A stretch of 5,447 nucleotides of DNA from Clostridiales bacterium UBA4696. GTDB lineage: Bacteria > Bacillota > Clostridia > Oscillospirales > Oscillospiraceae. Where the stretch lies: positions 10,916 to 16,362 of the forward strand of contig DHKK01000184.1 in assembly GCA_002404795.1 (NCBI GenBank), read 5' to 3'. Both the position numbers and the translations under genes were made by a program. The notes under the pieces were generated by a model, which saw only the letters and a list, made by a program, of their open reading frames with translations, was not told where the DNA came from and ran no database searches. This document shows positions 1 through 4,935 of the stretch, one piece after another (positions within the stretch are counted from its first letter, which is position 1; each line of letters starts with the position of its first letter).

Positions 1-42
1 ATGCTGGTGCTGCTGATGCCGAGCACATGGAGAAAGAAATAA
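1..42 (+). CDS. C-terminal tail of an unidentified upstream gene (partial)
   Basis: Thirteen codons are open from the first base in frame 1 and end at TAA 40-42, giving a tail that reads MLVLLMPSTWRKK. Most of these codons end in G or C, like the genes downstream, whereas frame 3 has mostly T-ending codons at its start and would run through the terminator hairpin. The stop falls 12 bases before a strong + strand terminator, which supports a + strand gene ending here. The short hydrophobic stretch followed by a basic end could be a last membrane segment with a cytoplasmic tail, but this is too short to identify any product. Confidence 0.45.
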   Translation: MLVLLMPSTWRKK

Positions 43-54
43 CGGCCGGTTTTC

Positions 55-88
55 CCTCCCGCCTGCACGCTGCAGGCGGGAGGTTTTT
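55..88 (+). terminator. Intrinsic terminator of the upstream gene
   Basis: A perfect 12-bp GC-rich stem (55-66 with 72-83) with a 5-nt loop (ACGCT) is followed directly by five T residues at 84-88. The opposite strand has no T-run after the stem, so it works for + strand transcription and separates the upstream gene from the operon that follows. Confidence 0.93.
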
Positions 89-135
89 CATGGAGGCGGT
101 TCCGGATTTTTGAAAAATATTGTCGACATAACACC

Positions 136-164
136 TTGCGTTCCGCCAGACGGCATGATATGAT
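136..164 (+). promoter_or_regulatory. Probable extended -10 promoter of the O-acetylation operon
   Basis: TATGAT at 159-164 matches the sigma-A -10 consensus at five of six positions and is preceded by TG one base upstream (156-157), the extended -10 element. The -35 position at 17-bp spacing is TTGCGT (136-141), which matches only the first three bases. The extended -10 would compensate for this weak -35. Transcription would start near 171, about 28 bases before the first ATG. It lies between the upstream terminator and the first gene, where a promoter is expected. The element GGTTCCG occurs at 98-104 and again at 167-173, with no clear meaning. Confidence 0.6.
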
Positions 165-183
165 GAGGTTCCGAAAGACTGAC

Positions 184-191
184 GGAGGGGG
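184..191 (+). promoter_or_regulatory. Ribosome binding site that fixes the start of the SGNH lipoprotein
   Basis: GGAGGGGG ends 7 bases before ATG 199. This favours ATG 199, which opens a textbook lipoprotein signal peptide, over the in-frame TTG at 136. The TTG lies upstream of the likely transcription start and would put a charged, non-signal stretch in front of the signal peptide. Confidence 0.85.
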
Positions 192-198
192 TGCGGAG

Positions 199-978
199 AT
201 GAAAAAGCGGACAGGGCTGCTGCTGGCGTGCGCGCTGCTGGCAGCGCTGCTCCTGAGCGGCTGCAGCGGGCAGAAGCAGGCTGAATACCGCGCTGATGTG
301 CAGGCGGGCGTCAGCTATCTGCAGTCGCTCGAGACCATCGACCCCGATACCGTCACCCAGAAGCTCCGCCAGATGCGCCTGGAAAAGCTGCAGGCCGAGC
401 GCGCAGCGCGCGAGCAGGCACTGCTGGACGACATCGACACCGTCTGGCAGGAATTTTCCGACGCAGTCATCCTCGGTGACTCGCGCGCGGTGGGCTTCTC
501 CTACTATTCCTTCCTGGACGCTTCGCGCGTGCTGGCCTCCTCCGGCGAGCGCATCGACGCGATCGACGGGCATATCGAAGCGCTCAAAAAGCTGGACCCC
601 GCGTATATCTTCCTCTGCTACGGCATAAACGACCTCGGTTGGTACGGCTCGGCGCAGGACTACGCGGATACGCTGCTGGAAAAGATCGAGCTCCTGCGGC
701 GCGAGCTGCCGGAGGCCGTGATCGTCGTCAGCTCCATCCTGCCGGCGTATGAGCCGGCCATCAGCCGGGAAAAGCTCTGGCTGCAGATCCCGGACTATAC
801 GGCGGCGGTGCAGGCGATGTGCGAGGAAAACAGCGTGCTCTTCGCGGACAATACCCAGCTCAGCGAGGACTATGCCGACCTCTGGCAGCCGGACGGCATC
901 CATCTGCTGCCGGAGTTCTATCCGCACTGGGCCGCCAATCTGATCTTTGCGTCGTGGGGGGAGATCGCCGATGCGTAA
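199..978 (+). CDS. SGNH/GDSL-family hydrolase lipoprotein (probable surface glycan esterase or acetyltransferase)
   Basis: This 259-residue protein is exported and lipid-anchored. Basic residues 2-4 are followed by a hydrophobic core (7-19) and the lipobox L-S-G-C with Cys22. Residues about 50-85 are highly charged and probably helical, forming a stalk or coiled coil. The SGNH domain follows: block I GDS at 93-95 with catalytic Ser95, a likely block II Gly116, block III G-I-N-D at 142-145, and block V D-G-I-H at 232-235 supplying Asp232 and His235. All catalytic positions are therefore present. SGNH enzymes hydrolyse or transfer ester-linked acyl groups on carbohydrates or lipids. The direction (esterase or O-acetyltransferase) cannot be decided from sequence, but the MBOAT and DHHW neighbours suggest work on an O-acetylated envelope polymer outside the membrane. 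It is the first gene of the operon and overlaps the next by 8 bp. Confidence 0.88.
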   Translation: MKKRTGLLLACALLAALLLSGCSGQKQAEYRADVQAGVSYLQSLETIDPDTVTQKLRQMRLEKLQAERAAREQALLDDIDTVWQEFSDAVILGDSRAVGFSYYSFLDASRVLASSGERIDAIDGHIEALKKLDPAYIFLCYGINDLGWYGSAQDYADTLLEKIELLRRELPEAVIVVSSILPAYEPAISREKLWLQIPDYTAAVQAMCEENSVLFADNTQLSEDYADLWQPDGIHLLPEFYPHWAANLIFASWGEIADA

Positions 979-1471
979 ACGGTTTTTTCTGGGCGCCGGG
1001 CGCTGGCTGACGGCCATCGCCATCGGCTTCTGCCTGTTCCGTCTGCTCTGGGACGGCGCGGCTGCCGGCGTGCCGTTTGATACGGTGACCGCCGCCGTGG
1101 TGCAGAGCGTCGACCTCTCGCAGACGAAGACGGCCGACGGGCAGATGCTCCGCCGCCTCTACGGGCTCGACCCGGCGGAGTACGCGGGGTGCGTGCTCTA
1201 TTACCCGGCGGGCGACATGGGCGTGACGGAGCTGCTCTTGCTGCGCGTGCAGACGGACGATCAGCTCGAGACGGTACAGGCCGCCGCGCAGCAGCGGCTG
1301 GACACCCAGACGAACACCTTCGCCGGCTACGCGCCGGAGCAGTATGCCCTGTGCAAAGACGGCAGCGCCATCGTGACGAAGGGGCAGGACGTGATGTTCG
1401 TCATCAGCGCGGACAAGGACGCCGCCGTGCGTGCGTTCCGCGCGGTACACAGCGGGAGGGCGGGCGCATGA
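971..1471 (+). CDS. DUF4358 family membrane-anchored protein
   Basis: The 166-residue product has a basic N-terminus (R-K-R) and one hydrophobic segment at about 12-27, with no lipobox, so it is probably held in the membrane with its body outside. The rest resembles DUF4358 as I recall the family: a YGLDP segment at 64-68, a hydrophobic 'VLYYP' strand followed by an acidic turn at 75-87, a strand with LLLLRV at 88-93, a helix with Q-R-L at 108-110, F-A-G-Y-A-P-E-Q-Y at 117-125, and a final K-G-x-D-V-M-F-V-I strand at 137-145. Its biochemical function is unknown. ATG 971 was chosen because a G-rich site (GGGGGGAG, 955-962) lies 8 bases before it. The upstream in-frame TTG at 947 has no such site. 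It overlaps the SGNH gene by 8 bp and the MBOAT gene by 4 bp (ATGA), so its dosage is likely tied to the acetylation enzymes and it may be their partner. Confidence 0.78.
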   Translation: MRKRFFLGAGRWLTAIAIGFCLFRLLWDGAAAGVPFDTVTAAVVQSVDLSQTKTADGQMLRRLYGLDPAEYAGCVLYYPAGDMGVTELLLLRVQTDDQLETVQAAAQQRLDTQTNTFAGYAPEQYALCKDGSAIVTKGQDVMFVISADKDAAVRAFRAVHSGRAGA

Positions 1472-2877
1472 AGCTGACTGAACTGCTGTATCCGTTCGCG
1501 TTTCTGCCGGTGTGCCTGCTTCTGTATTATGTGCTGCCGAAGCGCTGCCGGAATGCGGCTTTGCTTGCGGCGAGCCTGCTGTTTTTCGCGTGGGGCACGC
1601 CGGAGTATCTGGCGCTGCTGGCGCTGGCGATCTTACTCAACTATTTTGCGGGACTGGAGCTCGAATCGCTGCTGGAGGACGGAAAGACGGGCCATGCCCG
1701 CCTCGTTCTGGTGCTGACGATCCTTTTTGACTTGCTCCCGCTGCTGTTTTTCAAGTATTACGGCGCGGCCGCGGCGGCATTGAACCGGGTGTTCGCGCTG
1801 GCCTTGCCGGTACACGAGCTGTCTGCGCCGGTCGGCGTGTCGTTTTATACCTTCACGCTTCTCTCGGCGCTTTCGGACGTGTATCACGGGCGGGCGCCGA
1901 TGGAGAAGAACCTCATCCGCTTTGCTCTGTTCGTCTCGTTCTTCCCGAAGCTGACCTCCGGGCCGATCGTGCAGTACGCCGATATGCAGCCGCAGCTGGA
2001 GCCGCATGAATTCGTGCGCGAGCGCGTCGGCAGCGGGATGCGGCTGTTCGTCATCGGGCTGGCGAAGAAGGTCCTTCTCGCCGGGCTGCTCGGCACGCCG
2101 TTTTATGCGCTGAAGGCGCTGGATGTGCAGGCGCTCTCCGTCTGCGGCGCGTGGCTGGGCGCGCTCTTGTACGCGCTGATGCTCTATTTTGACTTCAGCG
2201 GCTATTCCGACATGGCCATCGGCGCAGCGAAGATGTTCGGCTTTGAATTCCTTGCGAACTTTGATTATCCCTACTGCGCGGACAGCGTGGCCGCCTTCTG
2301 GCGGCGGTGGCATATGTCGCTGGGGTTCTGGTTCCGTACCTATATTTATATTCCGCTCGGCGGCAGCCGCTGCGGCACGGCCAGGACGATCTGCAATCTG
2401 CTGCTCGTGTGGCTGCTGACCGGCATCTGGCACGGCGCGGACGCGACGTTCGTCGTCTGGGGCCTGTACTATGGACTGCTGCTGATTTTGGAGAAATTCG
2501 TGCTGCGGGACGTGCTCGCGCGCGCGCCGTCGATCCTGCGCAGGGTCTTGACGTTTTTGCTGGTCGTGATCGGCTGGGTGCCGTTTTTCTCCGACACGCT
2601 GGGGCAGGCCGGCGCGTGGCTGGCCAGGATGTTCTCCGCGGGCCAGGCGGGATTCTTAGATGCGACGGCGCGGTATTACCTGCGCACGAGCTGGCCGGTG
2701 CTGCTGATCGCTATGTTTGCGGCGCTGCCGTACGGCTGCCGGTTCGGCAACCGGTTTTTCCGGGCCGGGCGCACGGCGTCGATGGTCTCCAGCCTGTATT
2801 TTATCGGTTTGCTGCTGTTGTGCATCGCGGGCATGGTGAACGGGACGTATGTTTCGTTCCTCTATGCGCAGTTCTGA
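1468..2877 (+). CDS. MBOAT family O-acyltransferase (AlgI/DltB-like)
   Basis: This 469-residue polytopic protein has hydrophobic segments at roughly 8-24, 30-62, 79-97, 148-168, 190-210, 222-245, 305-320, 326-342, 360-374, 409-422 and 440-457. Family landmarks appear in order: P-V-G-V-S-F-Y-T-F (121-129), S-F-F-P-K-L-T-S-G-P-I (157-167), Y-F-D-F-S-G-Y-S-D-M-A-I-G (240-252), F-W-R-R-W-H (277-282), Y-I-P-L-G-G (294-299) and T-G-I-W-H-G (318-323). His322 corresponds to the invariant MBOAT histidine, and His282 is the second conserved one. Members carry an acyl group, usually acetyl from acetyl-CoA, across the membrane for transfer to a glycan. The length fits AlgI-type proteins. The usual W-V-F-F-R-A motif near the C-terminus reads W-V-P-F-F-S (370-375). 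The ATG sits in an ATGA overlap behind GGGAGGG (1454-1460). Acetyl as the substrate is inferred from the DHHW neighbour. Confidence 0.95.
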   Translation: MKLTELLYPFAFLPVCLLLYYVLPKRCRNAALLAASLLFFAWGTPEYLALLALAILLNYFAGLELESLLEDGKTGHARLVLVLTILFDLLPLLFFKYYGAAAAALNRVFALALPVHELSAPVGVSFYTFTLLSALSDVYHGRAPMEKNLIRFALFVSFFPKLTSGPIVQYADMQPQLEPHEFVRERVGSGMRLFVIGLAKKVLLAGLLGTPFYALKALDVQALSVCGAWLGALLYALMLYFDFSGYSDMAIGAAKMFGFEFLANFDYPYCADSVAAFWRRWHMSLGFWFRTYIYIPLGGSRCGTARTICNLLLVWLLTGIWHGADATFVVWGLYYGLLLILEKFVLRDVLARAPSILRRVLTFLLVVIGWVPFFSDTLGQAGAWLARMFSAGQAGFLDATARYYLRTSWPVLLIAMFAALPYGCRFGNRFFRAGRTASMVSSLYFIGLLLLCIAGMVNGTYVSFLYAQF

Positions 2878-2878
2878 C

Positions 2879-2884
2879 GGGAGG
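2879..2884 (+). promoter_or_regulatory. Ribosome binding site that points to a GTG start for the DHHW gene
   Basis: GGGAGG ends 9 bases before GTG 2894. The in-frame ATGs at 2849 and 2864 lie inside the MBOAT coding region without a comparable site. The extra residues they would add (M-F-R-S-S-M-R-S-S-D-G-R) match nothing expected of this family. GTG 2894 is therefore preferred. Confidence 0.75.
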
Positions 2885-2893
2885 CTTGGATAC

Positions 2894-4105
2894 GTGCTTC
2901 ATTCACAGGAAAAACTGACGCCCGAGCAGAAGCAGATGGCCCGCCGCCGCCGGATCCTGCAGGGCCGGGCGGCGCAGGGGATCTGCATCCTCGCGGCGTT
3001 CGCGGCGATCAGCCTCTTTGCCGGGGGCTGGCTGCTGCTGCGGCAGGACCGGACGTTCTCCGACAGCGAGAACCGGATGCTCGCGCAGAAGCCGTCCCTC
3101 ACGCTCGCCTCGCTGGCCGACGGCAGCTTCGCCGAAGGACTCGAGCGCTGGTACGCCGACCAGTTTCCCGGCCGCGATCTGTGGATCACCGCAGATCTGA
3201 CGTTCCAGCGGGCGCTCGGCGTCCGGGAGATGAACGGCGTGTATCTCGGCGCGGACAATTATCTGCTGGAGGCGCCCGCGCAGGAGGATGCCGCGCAGCT
3301 GGAACAGACGGAGGCCGCCATCCGCGCCTTCGCCGCGCAGTATCCAGACATCCGGCTGACGGCCGCCATCGTGCCGAACGCCTGGGGCGTGCTCAGCGAA
3401 AAGCTGCCCGCCGGCGCGCCGGTGGGAGACCAGAAGGCACTGATCGACGCGATCGACCAGGCCATGCCGGACGTGCGCACCGCGAACCTGACCGAGGCGC
3501 TGCGCTCGCGCCGCTCGGAGCCGCTCTATTACCGCACCGACCACCACTGGACGAGCCTGGCCGCCCGCTACGCCTTTGAGACGCTCGCCGCGCAGCTGGA
3601 GGTGCAGCCGGTCGGAAGCTATACGGTCTATCCCGTCTCGGATTCGTTCGAGGGGACGCTGGCCTCGAAGACCGGCAGCCACGCGGCGCTCGATACCATC
3701 GAGATCTATGTCCCGGACACGGACGTGCAGTACGCCGTGACCTACGCCGACACGCAGACGACCATCTGCTCGCTCTATGACCGCGCGAAGCTCGCGGAAA
3801 AGAACCAGTACGAGGTCTTCTTCGGCGGCAACCACGCGCGCGTCGATATCCAGACGACCGCCGACACCGGCCGGACGCTGCTGCTGCTCAAGGATTCCTA
3901 CGCCAACTGCTTCGTGCAGTTCCTGACGCCGTACTATGACCGCATCCTCATGATCGACCCGCGGTATTTCTATGACGACCTGGGCGCGCTCCTGCGGCGC
4001 GAGCGGGTGACGGACGCGCTGATCCTCTACAATTATAATACCTTCGTGCAGGATCACGCGCTTTCGGTGGTGCTGCAGTCGGCATTGTTTGACGAAGGCG
4101 AATGA
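2894..4105 (+). CDS. DHHW family protein (AlgJ/AlgX-like SGNH-fold O-acetyltransferase)
   Basis: With the GTG start this is a 403-residue protein. A short basic cytoplasmic head (R-R-R-R at 17-20) is followed by a single membrane segment (about 28-49) and an extracytoplasmic domain. The juxtamembrane F-S-D-S-E-N-R (55-61) and the F-P-G-R-D segment (91-95) are typical of the family. The signature D-H-H-W lies at 216-219. Asp216 and His218 form the D-x-H pair known from AlgJ/AlgX, and K-D-S-Y with Ser335 gives the nucleophile. F-F-G-G-N-H precedes it, and D-P-R-Y follows near the C-terminus. In alginate producers such proteins place acetyl groups, delivered by the MBOAT partner, on the extracellular polymer. 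Here the polymer is unknown. It is the last gene of the operon, 16 bp after the MBOAT stop, and is followed by a terminator. Confidence 0.9.
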   Translation: MLHSQEKLTPEQKQMARRRRILQGRAAQGICILAAFAAISLFAGGWLLLRQDRTFSDSENRMLAQKPSLTLASLADGSFAEGLERWYADQFPGRDLWITADLTFQRALGVREMNGVYLGADNYLLEAPAQEDAAQLEQTEAAIRAFAAQYPDIRLTAAIVPNAWGVLSEKLPAGAPVGDQKALIDAIDQAMPDVRTANLTEALRSRRSEPLYYRTDHHWTSLAARYAFETLAAQLEVQPVGSYTVYPVSDSFEGTLASKTGSHAALDTIEIYVPDTDVQYAVTYADTQTTICSLYDRAKLAEKNQYEVFFGGNHARVDIQTTADTGRTLLLLKDSYANCFVQFLTPYYDRILMIDPRYFYDDLGALLRRERVTDALILYNYNTFVQDHALSVVLQSALFDEGE

Positions 4106-4158
4106 AACCGCAGATATCGGCAAAAGGCCCAAAACCGAGGCCGAAAGTTCTGCTGTTT
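4105..4158 (+). other. Imperfect hairpin just after the DHHW stop codon
   Basis: AAACCGCAG (4105-4113) can pair with CTGCTGTTT (4150-4158) with one mismatch. Nested inside it, TCGGC (4117-4121) can pair with GCCGA (4140-4144) around an 18-nt loop. This may protect the 3' end of the operon mRNA or add to termination. It is weaker than the terminator at 4176 and may be incidental. Confidence 0.3.
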
Positions 4159-4213
4159 TGAACAAAAAATAATGAAAATCCCCCTTGACACCAAGGGGGA
4201 TTTGTTATATGAT
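4154..4213 (+). promoter_or_regulatory. Strong promoter of the S10 ribosomal protein operon
   Basis: A perfect -35 box TTGACA (4185-4190), an optimal 17-bp spacer and a -10 box TATGAT (4208-4213, five of six matches) form a near-consensus sigma-A promoter. An A/T-rich tract at 4154-4179 lies where a distal UP element would be. The start point is expected near 4220. The -35 box lies in the stem and loop of the preceding terminator. A strong vegetative promoter suits a ribosomal protein operon. Confidence 0.9.
4176..4206 (+). terminator. Intrinsic terminator of the O-acetylation operon
   Basis: A perfect 12-bp inverted repeat (4176-4187 with 4192-4203) has a five C:G core and an ACAC loop. The transcript after the G-run is U-rich but interrupted (ATTTGTTATAT). 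It lies 71 bases after the DHHW stop and no other gene comes between. The A-rich side at 4162-4178 would also give a U-rich tail to any minus strand transcript. It shares its bases with the rpsJ promoter. Confidence 0.8.
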
Positions 4214-4219
4214 ATATGA

Positions 4220-4388
4220 GCGCGCGAAAAGGGTTGCAACGCAACCACGCGTGTCACTGCGATGATGCAGGAGATTGCGCCAAGGGCGGTAACTTCTGCG
4301 GAGTATGTCCGGTCATCGGGCGGCTGAGGATCACAATACAGCGTATATCGCTGCAGTGATGAAAGGCCGACAACGTCGGTCTTTTTTC
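4220..4388 (+). ncRNA. Structured leader RNA of the S10 operon with a built-in attenuator
   Basis: Between the promoter and the leader terminator several helices can be drawn. P1 is a hairpin GGTTGC-AAC-GCAACC (4232-4246) extended by CGCG (4223-4226) with CGCG (4248-4251) across an AAAAG/A internal loop. P2 is a long-range 7-bp helix TCACTGC (4254-4260) with GCAGTGA (4353-4359). Inside P2 are P3, GCAGGAG (4267-4273) with CTTCTGC (4293-4299); P4, GTAT (4303-4306) with ATAC (4336-4339) around a GTCCGG/TCGGGC hairpin (4307-4321); and P5, AGCG (4340-4343) with CGCT (4349-4352). The terminator at 4362 follows at once. This is the layout of a regulated leader. I see no hallmark of a T-box, an L10, L20 or other familiar ribosomal leader, or a common riboswitch. 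The ligand is unknown; a ribosomal protein such as L4 is a guess by analogy with the E. coli S10 leader. The helices were found by eye, not by energy calculation. Confidence 0.55.
4362..4387 (+). terminator. Intrinsic terminator (attenuator) inside the rpsJ leader
   Basis: AAAGGCCGAC (4362-4371) pairs with GTCGGTCTTT (4375-4384) around an AAC loop, with one G-U pair, and six T residues occupy 4382-4387. It lies about 140 bases after the expected start of transcription and 103 bases before the rpsJ ATG, with no complete gene in between. It would stop transcripts before the operon unless prevented. A competing helix CGGCT (4321-4325) with GGCCG (4365-4369) could block it. That pairing is short and is inference. 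Confidence 0.85.
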
Positions 4389-4393
4389 ATGGT

Positions 4394-4467
4394 GCAGAAT
4401 GATACGCACGGCTTAGCGTATTGCGGGACTCGACCGTACCCAGAGATCACAGAAACAACTGAGTACG
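4394..4467 (+). other. Distal part of the rpsJ leader with two possible hairpins
   Basis: ATACGC (4402-4407) pairs perfectly with GCGTAT (4416-4421) around an 8-nt loop, and GCA (4394-4396) with TGC (4422-4424) could extend it. CGTAC (4435-4439) can pair with GTACG (4463-4467). GACCG (4432-4436) is complementary to CGGTC in the attenuator (4377-4381). None of these covers the ribosome binding site, which appears accessible. Confidence 0.35.
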
Positions 4468-4490
4468 TGCAAATCAAGGAGGAAAAACAC

Positions 4491-4802
4491 ATGGCAAACC
4501 AGGAAATGATCAGAATCCGCCTCAAGGCTTATGATCATCAGCTCATCGACGCCAGCGCCGAGAAGATCGTTGAAACTGCCAAGCGCAACGGCGCTTCCGT
4601 TTCCGGCCCGATCCCGCTGCCGACCAAGAAAGAGGTCGTTACCATTCTCCGCGCTGTTCACAAGTACAAGGATTCCCGTGAGCAGTTTGAGCGCAGGACC
4701 CACAAGAGACTGATCGATATTCTCAACCCCAACCAGAAGACCGTGGAAGCTCTCATGAGCCTCGACCTTCCCGCTGGCGTTGAAATCGAGATAAAGCTGT
4801 AA
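4491..4802 (+). CDS. rpsJ: 30S ribosomal protein S10 (NusE)
   Basis: This complete 103-residue protein has the usual S10 length and recognisable landmarks: I-R-I-R-L-K-A-Y-D-H at 7-16, I-V-E-T-A-K-R at 26-32, G-P-I-P-L-P-T at 39-45, R-T-H-K-R-L-I-D-I at 69-77 and L-D-L-P-A-G-V at 91-97. S10 is part of the head of the small ribosomal subunit. In the family it also binds NusB as NusE in transcription antitermination. A strong site AAGGAGG (4476-4482) lies 8 bases before ATG 4491. The frame stays open upstream to about 4305, but that stretch crosses the attenuator hairpin and is leader, not coding. It is the first gene of the S10 operon and is driven by the promoter at 4185-4213. Confidence 0.98.
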   Translation: MANQEMIRIRLKAYDHQLIDASAEKIVETAKRNGASVSGPIPLPTKKEVVTILRAVHKYKDSREQFERRTHKRLIDILNPNQKTVEALMSLDLPAGVEIEIKL

Positions 4803-4921
4803 TTCATCCCAAATCCATTACAGCAGCCCGCCACGGTTCGCCACTAATAGAGGACGGACGGGTCATGTTGACCGACCAATGCGTCCCAATGCGCAAGTCG
4901 CTCAACCAATAACCTTAACTT
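4803..4921 (+). other. Long rpsJ-rplC spacer with possible RNA structure
   Basis: The 133-nt gap contains a perfect hairpin GGTCA-TGT-TGACC (4861-4873). GGACG (4852-4856, or again 4856-4860) can pair with CGTCC (4882-4886) outside it. The octamer CCAATGCG occurs twice, at 4876-4883 and 4886-4893. There is no T-run, so it is not an intrinsic terminator, and no promoter is convincing. It could be a translational control or mRNA processing site for rplC. The function is inference. Confidence 0.35.
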
Positions 4922-4935
4922 AGGAGGAAACACAC

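Noticed and set aside
3..110. Frame 3 open reading frame as the upstream gene end
   Set aside because: It would run through the intrinsic terminator at 55-88 and its first codons mostly end in T, unlike the other genes.
88..1023. Long open frame on the minus strand opposite the SGNH gene, with similar ones opposite the MBOAT and DHHW genes (for example 2903-4165)
   Set aside because: They mirror the strong third-position G/C bias of the + strand genes, are rich in Arg, Gln and His with no recognisable domain, and lack their own promoters or ribosome binding sites.
1189..1467. Start of the MBOAT gene far upstream in the DUF4358 coding region
   Set aside because: The extra stretch is a shifted-frame, Arg-rich translation of the DUF4358 gene. 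ATG 1468 has a good ribosome binding site and begins a normal MBOAT N-terminus.
4262..4327. Possible 21-codon leader peptide (ATG ATG CAG ... TGA) inside the rpsJ leader
   Set aside because: No Shine-Dalgarno sequence precedes it, there is no run of regulatory codons, and it lies inside predicted paired RNA.
4305..4490. In-frame upstream extension of rpsJ, including ATG 4359
   Set aside because: It would translate the attenuator hairpin and T-run, has no ribosome binding site, and S10 at 103 residues is already full length from ATG 4491.
4876..4893. Two CCAATGCG copies as a CRISPR or tandem repeat array
   Set aside because: There are only two 8-base copies 10 bases apart, with no further units, so it is not an array.
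4868..4896. TTGACC in the rpsJ-rplC spacer as a -35 box
   Set aside because: No -10-like sequence occurs at 16 to 18 bp spacing (the region reads GCGCAA), and the bases are better explained as one arm of the hairpin at 4861-4873.
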